DNA of 64,000 nt from a bacterium UBP8_UBA817 (lineage in GTDB: Bacteria > Margulisbacteria > Marinamargulisbacteria > CAMDBA01): positions 1 through 64,000 of the forward strand of contig CAMDBA010000004.1 in the NCBI GenBank assembly GCA_945888995.1, written 5' to 3'. A program made the translations under genes and the position numbers. The notes under the pieces were generated by a model. The model worked only from the letters and a program-made list of their open reading frames with translations. It was not told the DNA's origin and ran no database searches. Shown in pieces: positions 44,312-56,600 of the stretch (the first letter of the stretch is position 1; every line of letters starts with the position of its first letter).

Positions 44312-45060
44312 AAAAATGGGTTATTGTCGGCTCCGGCGGGTTCGTGGAAGGCAGTTTTCTCCCCAATGCGGATCTCTCCCGGATTAAAGGGCTGATTGCA
44401 CACCAGCCGCTAAAAGCGCTGGGTTTATGTCGGGCCTATGGACTGAAATTATATGCCGGTTTGTCGGAGGCTGCGGCCGATGGTGTCGATACCGTCTATA
44501 TTTGCTCGGCGTCTTGGACTCATTTTGACTATGTTCGTGAAGCGGTCAAGCTGGGCTTTTCTACGATTATTTCTGAAAAACCGATTATCGTCGATCGGTC
44601 GGATTTCGAGGACTTCAAAACGCTTTCTCCGTCATTTTCGGGCGCTATGATTAAACGTGCGCATACTGGTTTATCTGTTAAATCGGATCAGTTGCGGCTT
44701 CATGTTCGGGCGTCTTCTTCGGACGGGCCTGAGGTCTGGGACCGGAGAAGGGGTCATTATTTGATGAGTGAATTAATTCATTTTGTAGATGCGGCACTTT
44801 TTTTTTGCGGTCCTGATGCGAATTTTAGGGTCGATGGGGATCGTATATCGGGAGCGCTTACTTTTTTTGCGGCTGACAAGGAAGCGACCATCCGATATGA
44901 TTTTTCGTCTTTAGATCCGGTCAATGACCTGGAATTTTGTCCGCGACTTATCCGTGCGATGTTTGATCGACCTTCCGAGGTGATTATTCCTGCTGTTGAC
45001 CTGGTGCGTTTGTATGAGTGTTTATTTGAAATAGAAGATCAGTTTATCGGTCATATATAA
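44308..45060 (+). CDS. GFO/IDH/MOCA-family oxidoreductase, 250 aa
   Basis: This is an NAD(P)-dependent sugar oxidoreductase-like protein. The N-terminal W-V-I-V-G-S-G-G-F is the dinucleotide loop. I-S-E-K-P is the family E-K-P motif with the catalytic lysine. It is shorter than typical members (330-380 aa), so the substrate domain is reduced. I choose the TTG overlapping the previous stop (TTGA); a GTG 9 bases upstream is the alternative. It probably works as a complex with the preceding dehydrogenase-like protein. Confidence 0.8.
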   Translation: MKKWVIVGSGGFVEGSFLPNADLSRIKGLIAHQPLKALGLCRAYGLKLYAGLSEAAADGVDTVYICSASWTHFDYVREAVKLGFSTIISEKPIIVDRSDFEDFKTLSPSFSGAMIKRAHTGLSVKSDQLRLHVRASSSDGPEVWDRRRGHYLMSELIHFVDAALFFCGPDANFRVDGDRISGALTFFAADKEATIRYDFSSLDPVNDLEFCPRLIRAMFDRPSEVIIPAVDLVRLYECLFEIEDQFIGHI

Positions 45061-45082
45061 AGATAATTCGGGAGGAACGACA

Positions 45083-45778
45083 GTGATGAGAGCCAAATTA
45101 CAAGAATGGGCTAAGGCCTGGGGAATTTATTCTCAAGTTCAGCGATTTTATATGAAATGGCGCCATTTTCGCCATTATACGGGACGGAATTGGGGCGCTC
45201 GTCGGCGTATTGTCAGCCGGTATGTTGCGTCGACTCCGACGCGGAAGCTCCATATTTCGTGCGGTGAACGGGTGGTGCCGGGATGGCTGAACACGGATAT
45301 TTATCATGGCAATATTTATTTGGATGCCCGGGCGCGTTTGCCGATCGCGTCGGATTCGTTTCATGCGGTTTATTCCCATCATTTTATTGAGCATATTACC
45401 TTTGAAGAACTGATGGCCCTGCTGGCAGAATGCTATCGGATTTTATTGCCGAGCGGACGTATTCGCCTGGTTACGCCCGATCTGGAGAAGATTCTTAAGG
45501 TGGTTGAGCAGTCCGATGCCGACATGATTGCGTTTTTTTGTGCGGAAGATGTGATTCGGAATAAAGCCATGTTATTCAATCGCCTGGTGTTAAATCAGGG
45601 GGAGCATAAGCTCATCTATGATCTTGAAACCCTTAAGCGCATGTTAGAAACGGTAGGGTTTCGCGATGTTGTGGCCTATCCTTACACATACTCAGATGAT
45701 TCGATGTTTAAAGGTATGGATAACCATGGGTATTTATACATAGGAGAGGTCTCTTTATGTATAGAGGCAACGAAATAA
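45083..45778 (+). CDS. Class I SAM-dependent methyltransferase, 231 aa
   Basis: This is a small methyltransferase in which H-I-S-C-G-E-R-V corresponds to the SAM-binding loop and I-E-H-I-T-F-E-E follows the acidic strand, as in the Methyltransf_11/predicted-SAM group seen in glycan clusters. The substrate is probably a sugar or lipid-linked intermediate. GGAGG lies 7 nt before a GTG (45083) and 10 nt before the ATG at 45086; either could be the start. It closes the glycan cluster. Confidence 0.8.
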   Translation: MMRAKLQEWAKAWGIYSQVQRFYMKWRHFRHYTGRNWGARRRIVSRYVASTPTRKLHISCGERVVPGWLNTDIYHGNIYLDARARLPIASDSFHAVYSHHFIEHITFEELMALLAECYRILLPSGRIRLVTPDLEKILKVVEQSDADMIAFFCAEDVIRNKAMLFNRLVLNQGEHKLIYDLETLKRMLETVGFRDVVAYPYTYSDDSMFKGMDNHGYLYIGEVSLCIEATK

Positions 45779-45879
45779 AGTCTGGATGAAATTTGAAACA
45801 GCTAAGCACGATAACTTAAGTCACTACACTTATTTTGATCGATGTTTGCCCTGAACATGTGAGAACCTGGAGGTACTTT

Positions 45880-47565
45880 ATGAAAAAAATCATTGCGTCT
45901 GGATCTGGTGTTTCACCATTATTTCCTAGTAGGTCGCGTAGCGCGGGAAGCTTAGACGGCGCTGATGCATTAGAGTCTCTTCGTCAGTGTTTATCTCGCC
46001 CTACCGTGGAGAGTATGGATGCCTGGCTTTCGTCTCGCCAGCGCCTGATTCTTCTGGAGAAGCGTGCCCATCATATTGAGACTTCTCTGGAGGTGATTGC
46101 TGAGCACGCCTCTGTTGCGATGGCGTGTTTGTTATCTGATAAGGATCCTGACGTTAAAATGGGTGACTTTTTAGAGCAGGTTTTTGCTGTGAAAGAAGGT
46201 CATCTCCAAGCGCTTAAAACGTGCTTAGATGAGGCTGAGATTGATTGGTGGCGGGAAGGTGTTGCCGAATATTGTCATCTTCATTCGATGTTGGCTAACG
46301 GTTTTGAGGCCCTCGATCCAGATGAACAGCTCCAGATTCTGGAGTGTTTGGATAAATTTGACTCGGATATTTCCGGTCACGCTGACGTTGCGATTCGAGA
46401 TAAAGTGTATGCTTTGCTTCATAAAATGACTCATTTTTTATCGGGGTTAGCTTTATTGCGGCCTGAAGACAGCCGAGGATTACCCCTTTTTTATGACTTT
46501 ATTGTGGGCGAAGATCTTCAGAATCTCCCTATAGATACTGACCATATCAGCGATCTTTTAAGGGAGGCTGAGTCTTCTCGGGCTACCTTGGCTCCGATAC
46601 GAGAATTGCTGCGTGACAACAATATGCCGGAACATAATATCGGACAATGGTTAGACTTTCTTCTTAGTTTTCAGCTTTTCAATAACACTATTTCAAAGCT
46701 GCGTATCCGTGTTTTAACAGAGCCGCGTATCCGTGTTTTAACAGAGCCGCTTGTAGAGTCACGTGTAGAGTCTGTCAAATTAAAGGGTTCTTTTGTTCAG
46801 ACTGCCTATCACGCTATTCCAAAAGACTATAAAGGAATTTTCCCGACATTAAAGGTGGCTAAGGGTGTTTCGCTTGATGGCTTAGCTCATCCTTTTCACC
46901 ATGCCTACCTAGCCTGTCCCCGCTTCAAATTGGAGAATGATCGATGGGTACGGACTAATTTGCAATTAGGGCTGGGTGATCTGGGTGATCTGGGTGATGG
47001 ACTTACTTATAAATCAAACTTGATTGGTGAGACGGTAAGAGCCCAAGATCGCCAATTAGAAAGTCAAACGCAGATTCCTTTGGACGAGATGGATGCTCGA
47101 TTTGAGAAGACGCCGCTTTCTCTTCATTACCGACTCTTAGAACGTGCGGCAATGGCCACGGGGTATGGTGTCAAAGTCGGCTCGACATTTAAGAAGATTG
47201 ACTCTTCCCGTGACTTAAGTGGATTTAATTTGCCTGATAGGGACGTTCGGGATTTGAAGATGGCATTGCTGGGGGCTGCTGTTGATAACTTTGCTTCTGC
47301 TTCCCAGTATTTCGCAGACTTAACATTATTAAAGGCCAATGACCGGATACTCAAAGAAGCCGAGGATGAAGTGGTCAGATCGAGGGCCGAGGCGTTATTG
47401 ATTTATAAGGCATTGACACCGGCTCCATCAGCGGTACCGCCTAAATCGGTGATTACGGTGATTACGATAGAGGCATTTTTGGGTTTGCAGCCCGTAGCGA
47501 TTTTAAATGATGGCCGATTCAGGGGTGCCCAAGCGACCTTAAAAGAACTAGGTGCAATTAAGTAA
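45880..47565 (+). CDS. Hypothetical helical protein upstream of the giant gene, 561 aa
   Basis: The product is unrecognised. GGAGGT stands 6 nt before the chosen ATG; an in-frame start at 45835 lacks a site. It is mostly helical, His- and Leu-rich, and has no signal peptide or membrane helix. It carries an exact 24-bp tandem duplication (46702-46749, coding R-I-R-V-L-T-E-P twice) and a triple G-D-L repeat near 46972-46998. It lies 84 nt upstream of the 5192-aa gene in the same direction and may be its partner or chaperone (inference). Confidence 0.75.
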   Translation: MKKIIASGSGVSPLFPSRSRSAGSLDGADALESLRQCLSRPTVESMDAWLSSRQRLILLEKRAHHIETSLEVIAEHASVAMACLLSDKDPDVKMGDFLEQVFAVKEGHLQALKTCLDEAEIDWWREGVAEYCHLHSMLANGFEALDPDEQLQILECLDKFDSDISGHADVAIRDKVYALLHKMTHFLSGLALLRPEDSRGLPLFYDFIVGEDLQNLPIDTDHISDLLREAESSRATLAPIRELLRDNNMPEHNIGQWLDFLLSFQLFNNTISKLRIRVLTEPRIRVLTEPLVESRVESVKLKGSFVQTAYHAIPKDYKGIFPTLKVAKGVSLDGLAHPFHHAYLACPRFKLENDRWVRTNLQLGLGDLGDLGDGLTYKSNLIGETVRAQDRQLESQTQIPLDEMDARFEKTPLSLHYRLLERAAMATGYGVKVGSTFKKIDSSRDLSGFNLPDRDVRDLKMALLGAAVDNFASASQYFADLTLLKANDRILKEAEDEVVRSRAEALLIYKALTPAPSAVPPKSVITVITIEAFLGLQPVAILNDGRFRGAQATLKELGAIK

Positions 47566-47649
47566 CAAAACTTCACGATAAAGAACATATCCTACCATTA
47601 AATTAATATTTATCCGTTATCGTCGTATCCTTTTGAAGGGGGAAAGAGT

Positions 47650-50600
47650 ATGAAATCCAGAAGATCCGAAAGTAATAAAATAGTTGCCACAGTACTACTC
47701 GATGCGCGTATCTCAAGTCAAGGCCAGGAATTCCATACGAGCGCGTTTCAGCATATGCTTAGGGAATTGGAAGTCTCCTTTTTAGGTAAGAGCGATGCGG
47801 TGATTTTAGAATCCGATGGCTTCCAGGCCGAATATCTCGCATTAAGGTCTCAGATTGAGGAGATGGAGGATCATCGTGCAGCTGGACTGAGTGATCGTCT
47901 CCCTAAGCCACGACTCGCCAAATTTGAAGTGATCAAAGCTAAATTCCTGAGACTTGCGGGGACGCATTTCCAACAAAAAGAAACCCAATTAAATCAAGAG
48001 CTCGGTACATTATCCCTCGCTATTCATAGAGAGTGTCGAGGGGTCTCGGCGGATGAGTTGCCGGGTAGAATTCACCAGTGGAAAGCTGGTGTAGTGGCGT
48101 TAGAAGATAGGTTTGTCTTATTAAAGAGCCATGTGGATGATGCCCTGAGTAAAGGCGCTCCGCATCATTCTCTTTCTTTTTCTATTGCCCGTAGTATTAC
48201 TTCGGCCGGTAATCTTAATCATTTTCTAGATCACATTCCGACTCCCGATGCTGGGCGAACGGAGGATGTCGCTGAGTTTGAACAGACGTTAGGGTATCTC
48301 GCCGGAAAAACCAAGGGCACGCTCTCTAAAGATTTAGGGGTGTTTACGGTGGATATTGCCAAAAATCGGGCTGTTCTGACGAGAAAAGAGAGCGGGGGTG
48401 CCGTTTTTCGGCGTGACGTCGGGGATTTTCAGGCTATTTGCGAATTTGGTACGACCGCGTCCATTCATTATGACCTGATGCAAAGGGGGTTGAATTTATC
48501 TGCGTCTCCGGCTGATTTTTCAACTCTTCCCGATATGCAGACGGATTCTCTTTCCCGTATTTCGCATGACTTGCCTGTTATTAAATATTTACCTACAGCA
48601 GGAGATATTCCGACGACATGGACGGAAGACGTTTTCGAACGTGCTGTTAAACAATATCTTGAGATTGCCACTAATATTATCGAAGGCGGTAAGCAAGTTC
48701 CCGCTAAAATTTATGAAGGGGTTAAACATTTTCAGGCCTGGCTGAAAGATGATTCAAGCCGGAAGATGGACCAGGCTGCATTGACGGCTGCTTTTCTTGC
48801 GATTGCGGCGTATACGGTGGTTCGGTTGTGGTCTACGGCAAATGTGCTTCTAGGTGCATTATGGATGCTGGGTATTCCTGTTCCCAATGGCCCAGGCATT
48901 ACACCAACCGGTCCGATGGATGTTCTGTCCTGTCTTTTGTTAACTTACGGAGAATTCCATGTCCGTATCGGGTCAGCCCTGACTTTCCAGCATATCTTAA
49001 TGCACACCTATTCCGTGTCCGAAGAAGAATTTAGTACCTCTGCTGCGGAACGTGAAAAAGTAAACGGCCGCCATGGTCCTGCTGTTTCGATGACTCAGTA
49101 TATTGTGGATGAAGATGATGCGTTTCAACAGGCCATGGACGGCGGATTTCTCGCCGGGAGATGGACCAATTATAATAATGAAGCTCACTTCTTTCACAGA
49201 GGGGGGACTGTTACCGCCAGTAACGTTAGCCGTTATGAAAAATGGGCACGTTGGCAAGAAGCCCGGAATGAGTTTATGGGTTGGCTCGGGGGTCATCGAG
49301 AAATGGTAGTAACTAATTGGCGTGATTATGAAAATAGGCTTCAGGATTTTCTACGCTCTGCTACGGCGTCTGAAGCTGATTCGAAGCTTAAGATTCAATT
49401 GACGGATTTGGATCGCCTGAGCTCTGCTAAATTGTATGAGCTTTACAATCGCGACGATGTTGCAGTTAAGGCGTTTCTGAAATCAGAGATCACAAGGTTG
49501 GCGGATACGCATCGGCAACTTGCCGATCGGTTTGATGAACGGGCTGCAAGATGGCGGGCCGATGCGCAAAATTATTTTAGAAGCGGCGAAGAACATGCCG
49601 TACATAAGCAGGAAGTCGCTCAAAACTGGACGGCCCATGCGGATCGTTTGCGTCAAGACGCGGCGAAGCTGGAAACTAAATTATCGATCTTGGTAGGAGA
49701 ATTCGAAGGCCGTGAAAACGGGGTTATAACAGAGGCACAATTTGCAGTTTTAGATCCTGCAGCAAAGGCGGTTTTAGCTGAAGACGGAATTTTGAGCCTC
49801 CGTGAATCAGGAGACTTTATTTGGAATCCTGGCATTCAAAACAGGGCTCACCTTTCTCGTGCATTAGATAAGCGCGGAATCGTCTGTAAGGAAGAATTTC
49901 TCAATGCTTGGGAGGGTTCTCAGCTCGGGTTGAGATTGTCCGGGCTTATGGGGGATATTCGTGAGCGGTATGACTGGTTTGCTAATGCGTTTGAGCATAA
50001 AATTGTTTTTGATACGCCTAATAAATATTATTGGGTCGATCCTCGGGATATGCAGAACTGGCATGTCCAATTAGCCGATCGTGTCGGCCAGGCGCATTCG
50101 CTTCCCCACGAAGATATGCATCGGATTTATCAGGTGGCCGGTGACGGCCCTCTAGATCGCCGGATGGCTGATCGCTTTGCCTCTTTTATCGGGTCTCTCA
50201 CTGATCAGCAGATTAAATTATATAACACCAAGCGTGTTGAATTTGTGGCGTTATTATCTCATCGGGAAGTCGCTGACCGAGCGGTTCTCCATCGCTGTCA
50301 GGCCGTCGGGTTTATCAAGAAGTATACCGAGGCGGTTGATAAATTACAGTTCACGCGTGATAACTTAGGCTGGTTTTCCCGTATTGGTCATAAGGATCGT
50401 GATGCGGTGATGTCGTTTTTTAAATCGCATTCCGATACCGAAATGCTGGCGATCGGCTTTGTTTTGGCAGAGTCTCAGCACCATGTATCTCAGGATTTGC
50501 GCGCCATTTCCACCTTGTCGGCGGGGATGCAGGATGCTGAAGCTCAGTTAACAGCAATTAATGAACAATTGAAACAGAAAGAAGCGTGTCTAGTCGGAAG

Positions 50601-53600
50601 CTTTGGTCTGGACGACCGAACACGAAAACTTGCCGAGGGTGAGGTTCAAGTCTTGAAAGTAGAACGCGCTCGGATTCTTCAGAGTATTCATGGCACGATT
50701 AAATCTGGTATTGAGGCTCAGATGACGCGCTATTACGGCGCGGCTCAAGGTAGTCATTTTATTGAAGCGGCGGTATTTACCGGCCATTATCGTCAGATGC
50801 AGCAATTTATTCGTAAGTATGATCTTTTCCCGGATGAGAGCAGTGCGACCTTGCTAGTGGGGCGGCGTTCGGTTCTGATAGATCAGTTTGCTCTCCAGGC
50901 GTATTTTAAAAATACTAATCATCAGCTTTATAACGAAGCGATTGCGGCGGCATATGCCAAATTAGGTGATGGGGTGACACTATCGCATCAGAATTTGCAC
51001 TATGTTCTGGCGCTTATTATGAATAAGACCAATGAAGCGGGTGTCTGCTTGCTTTCTCGAGCGGAGGAAAGTCGTGTTCATCATATTTTGAATATTTTAG
51101 GCCAGTGTCCGGCTAGGCCTTCAGCTGAGTTTATCGCTAGATTGTCCAGAAAATTGAGTGCGGTTGCGGTTCTTGGTATTTCCGTTGGGGACTTTGTTGC
51201 GCAATATCGTGAGTCTCGATCAAAGCGGACAATGCCGCCTGTTGTGAATACGGATGCCAAAGATCGCTTGATGGCGGCTAAACTGAAGGATGTATTAGGC
51301 AATGCCGCTTCTATGGCTATCCTATATGACGCTTATCAAGGATTGGTGACGTCCATTGGACATGAAGAAAAAAAATTAACAGAAGAGGCTTTTAAGAAAA
51401 AATTCACCGACGAAATTTTAAAAGGAATGCCTGAAAAATTACAGGGGGAGCTGACGGTTTCTTCTGCGTTGAACCATCTTATTCTTCGTCAGCTGGGCCA
51501 CCGGAATTTTGAAATTAAGAATAAACCTGATGGTCAGAATCACTTATATGAGCATATGCAAGGCACGTTTTTTGAAGCGACTTTAAACGAATTTACGATC
51601 CTGCAATTCCCTTATGACCAATGGAAAGAGTATTGTGACCGTTATTTCCAAGGCAATCTGGATGATTTTAATGCGTCTTGGGATACGATGACCGATCAGG
51701 AATGGCGTGAAAAATTCGGTCAATTGGCGATCATGTTTCCTCAAAAACCTAAACGTCATGAACGTGTCGAAGTCGTGTATAACGGTAGTATCGATAAGGA
51801 TTATCATTTCAAGTCGATTAATTATAATACCCTGGAATATGATTGCAGCATTTGGTCGACTTTGCTTGCGAAACGTAAGCAAAATGAGCGGGCCGGTGCG
51901 ATCAATGCCACTGTTATGCAGGCGCAGCAACATTATGCGACAGATCCCCTTGAAAAAATCGGAGAAGCGGCCAACAATGACCAGAAAACCTGGTATGGCT
52001 CTCTTCAATTGATTCATGATTCCGCCATGTACTTCTTACAGCAAATAGAAGGTATGAAAAAAGGCCGTCAGTATGATGCTAACGCACTTGCCGAAGGAAA
52101 ACATTTAGAAGTATTGGCGCAGTGTTTAACCTTGATTCAGAATATCGACCAATCCGGGGACAACGGCGGTCTTAAGCTCTGGCCTGCTGTTGAAGCGGCG
52201 GTTGCCGGTTTTAAAGCAAAGCCTGCAAATACGGATTTTGCTTTGACGGTTCCTCTTTTGAAAAAGCTTTTAGGCGGTGTTGAGGCGTTGTCACCGGATG
52301 AACTAAGGTTATTGGTCAGCCCTAAAGTAGTGACCTTTACGGAGGGATTGGCTTCTTACTTATTAAAAGCGGTGGCCGATACCCGTGTCACCACCGGAAT
52401 GGCGACCGGTAAGGGGAAGTTGAACACGATGTTTAACTGTGGTACCTGCCGTCTTGAAATGTTTATGCAATCCAAATTGAGCATTCAGCGTAGCCTGGTT
52501 AAAGGCCCTGATGACCAGACTCATGGGGTAGTGACACTCCGAAAGGGTCAAGTGTCTTATGAAGTCAGAGACGGTGATAAACTTCAAAATGTTAACACCT
52601 GTTATAAAATTCGTGCTGCCGATAGGCCTCGGATTGCACATGTCCTGCAAAATTATTTCCATGAAATGACGTCTTCGGGTGAAACGATTCCTTATTTTAA
52701 TGCGTTTAACGGCGATACGTTTAAAATCGTACACGTAGCCGGTCATGGGCATCAGATTGATATTTATCACTTTGATACTGCCACTCAGAGCCCTCGTTTG
52801 GCTGAAGGTCCTTATCATATTTATATTAAAGACAATCGAATTGTGGTGTATTCGGATAAAGCCTGTACCAAGGTTCGGAAAGTGATCTGGCAATACCATG
52901 GGATTTCGTCGAAATTGCTTCAGTATGCGCAGTTACACGCAGGGCCGAATGCAGCCTCTGCCAAGGAATTTGTTTATACGAACCGGAATGAGATTGATAC
53001 GGACGATGAAAATCGCTTAATGGAAGAGTTTATCGAAGCGTTTCCTTCTGATCGGGCTGCAGATATTCGAAAGCTCTGGACGGATCCTCATGATCTCGGA
53101 ATCGTAGTCGAGGACTTTACGCCTGAAGGTCAGATCGTGACCGACTGGCGCCCCGGAGCTAAAGGCGATCGCCTTGTTACACGGATTAACCATGACATGG
53201 TTCGCAAAGAAAAGCTTCATGCGACATTAGGGATGACCAATATGCTCAGACGGGATATCCGGCAGATTTTGCTCGATTCTCCGGAAAGCTTGGTCGTTCG
53301 TAATCGTACGACCGGTGCGGACATGTATTCTATCCGCCGTGAAGGGACCCAGTGGTTTCTGACCGATCATGCCGTCGGTAGAGCTAACGAAACCAAGATG
53401 GAGCTTGATGGTATTGTCGCATATTTAAAGGAAAAGCTATCAGAAGGCGGAGATGTGGATTTCGATTATGGTGTATTTAAAACCACTGACCATGCATTTA
53501 TTCCACGCTTAGCATCGATGCTGGAAGACAAGCGTGAAAAACTTCAGCGTACGATTACATTGAAAGGTGCTAAGGGTAAGTGTATCCAAATTACCAATTC

Positions 53601-56600
53601 GGAACGAAGAGGATTTAATCTTGAATTTTCCAAAACTTTTGACAATACGATTACCGATGGTAATTATAAAGAAAAGCTCGGTTTTTTAATGAGAAATCCA
53701 GGCTGTCTTATTGAAGCGCTTGATGCAACCGGCCGTTTGTACGGTAGTTTTGTATTTAATGAATCCGGAGATATTGTCGTTAATAGTGTAGAGACTAACG
53801 CTTCCGGTGAGCAAGTTTTACGACCTGAGAAAATGCTATTCGGATTTGACCAGTTTAAAGGTGAGAAGGTGACGTTTCGTGTTTTAGGTGCTCTTGTAGG
53901 GAGTGTCGCAGGCTTAGCTTCTGATGTGTTCGGAGCTGAGGATTTTTCTTTAATGCGTTCCAGAACCCGCAGCGCGATCGGCACGGTTGTAGGCAAAATC
54001 CGGGAATTGAGCGGGGCTTCGAGTATCCGGTTCCATGGGGAGTTATATAATCAAAAAAGTACCCGTATTCAGGCGGAACTCCGTATCACGCGTGATGGAT
54101 ATGTTTTGACCGATATGGCGTCCGATAAAGCCCTTCTCCGGACAAGTGTGACGGATGAAGTCGTGGCGTTCTTAGACCGGATTTTCCAAAATGTTGAGGG
54201 AGATTTGGCGGTCGAAGCGGATGTTCAATTAACTGAAATTCAAACTGAATATATTCGTGCGAACGGTCAAAGAGAAGTTATGTCGACTCCGATTCAACGG
54301 ATGCCCGATGAATTTATTACCGAAGATGCCGCTTCCAAATACTTCCAGGAAGAAGCGGGTTATGAAGTCGAATATATGCCTGCGTTAGTGGCCGTCGGTG
54401 TCGGTCCTGAGTGTGTGTATAGTCTGGCAAAACAGCTCAATAGATGGGCGCTGGGGGGGATGGATTCCTTTGCTGCGGTCTCGGTTGCTAAGGAACCGAT
54501 TTATGCGGCATCTATTAGGGGACTTCACCGTGATTCGTCTTATAAATATTATCAGCATGCTGATTCCGATAATGCTTTTTATTGGGTGCCGTTCGGATAT
54601 TCGGTCGCGGCTCTTTCCGATTCATCGGCTAGCCCTTTAGGGACTGAAGCCTGGTTCCCGGCACTGGTTTTAGGGTATCTTTTATTGACGATTGCCAGTT
54701 ATTACCGTGATATGAAATATCAAGGTCTGACCTTTAATGAAGTCTTGGAAAAAGATATGTTAATGCGGCTAATGGGGCCTGGCTTAGTCGATGCATTCCA
54801 TGCGCATATCAAGCATCTCCGAAGTGACTTTGCGATTACGCCGACAGGGTTGGGCCGTATGACCATTCCCAAATATTATATGGATGAGCTTAATGAGAAG
54901 CTGCTTCTTTCTGCAGGCGCAACCGGCTTGGGTATTGCGATGACGGCCATGATGTATGCTGCTGGCGTACCTGCTCCCGGCTTTGAATCGGTTATGAGCG
55001 GGCTTGGCCAGGGGACCATTTTATTCTGGCCGATTTTCAATGCGATGATGCTCGGTGTCGGTATTGAACGCTTTATCGGCTGGGACAATTATTTGAGTGA
55101 TTTCCAAGAAGGCCGTGCAATGGAAAATCAAGTTAACTTTCAAGACAGACGCTTATTGCTTGCCTCTACAGGGCTTAAGCCCTTACAAAATATCGAGAGT
55201 GCTTTAGCCAGTTTGACCGGAAATGCTCAAAAACGGTCCCTGAATATGTTTAAAGATGAAAATATTCTGGTTGATCGTAAAAGTAAGATGAGCCAGATGA
55301 ATGATATTCATATGATCGAGATGGCGACGCAATTAATGGGGCTGCTTCAAAAAAATCCAACCGGTGCCGAATTTAGCCGGATTGTATTGGCCTTGATGCG
55401 TATCACGACCCAAATGGGGCATCAATCTCTATCTATTGCGCTTTTTGAAGCATTGACGACTAAAAAAGTGTCTCCGAAGGTTATGGAAGCCGTTAACCGG
55501 GATGTGTTCGGCAATAATGATCAGGTCAAGCGATGTGTCTTTACCCGCCTTGCATTTGATAAGATGATCCGATTATTGACCGGGGCGGTTCATGATGAGC
55601 GCCGCGTTGGCGTTGTTGCTGTTGATGACGTGGCGGTTGCCTTGGGTAGTAAAGAAGCTGCACAGCGACTGATGGCAGATCGTGACTTTCGATCACTTTT
55701 GGTTCCGGGTTCGGTTTCGGAAACGGAATTTAAATGGGCTCCAGGCGTAGTCGAGCCAGCCCGATTTATGACCGGTTATACGCCGTTTATTTTGGACGAA
55801 ACGGCGCGACAAGTTGACGCCATGATGGTAGCCTTGCCTGTCGATATTCAACGCCAAGTTGCCGCTGAGCACGGCGCTTATCGGTCGGCGGCGCCTGGGG
55901 CTAAATTAGATGCCGCGCGATTATTAATCACAAAGCTTCAAAGCGATGAGGTTATCTCTCAGATTACCGGACGCAATGTTTCCGAGAAGACCAAGTCCGA
56001 TGCTTTACGGCTATTGGATCGGTCTACTTATTCGGCTGTTCGGGCCATTCTAAACGTGACGTATCTGACTCAATCACATAAGGCTGCGATTAGATCTGCG
56101 TTGGATGCCAGTGCGTTATCTGAAAAAGGAAAAGCGGACTTTGAGGCGAAATTATATGGGGAAGGTCTCATCACGGTTAGTAAAAATGAGAATGTAATCT
56201 TGTTTAGACATTTAGATAGCAGTCCTGCTAACGAGGCTGACGCTGATCGTACAATCATGGGATTACTGGCGACCTTGCCTCCTCATATCCGGGTCCAATT
56301 GGCAGAGGAGGAAGCCTGGTACTTAGCTTCTGAGGATATAAATAAAGTGGCCTCGGCAGGGGTTTTTATTGCAAAGTTGGAAAGGGAAGAGATCTTCTCT
56401 CAGCTTGTGGAACTTCAGATTACACCGCCGGTTCAGGAAGCGGCATTAAAACTACTTAGAGATAAGAACATAAACCCAAACACTCGGGCTGAAATCCAAG
56501 CTTGTCTTCTACCATTACCTTTGACTATGGAGGCATTGGGTAATATTCACACTCTATTGGCCGGTCTTCAAGATGCGTCGATCAGAATCGAATTTATGTC

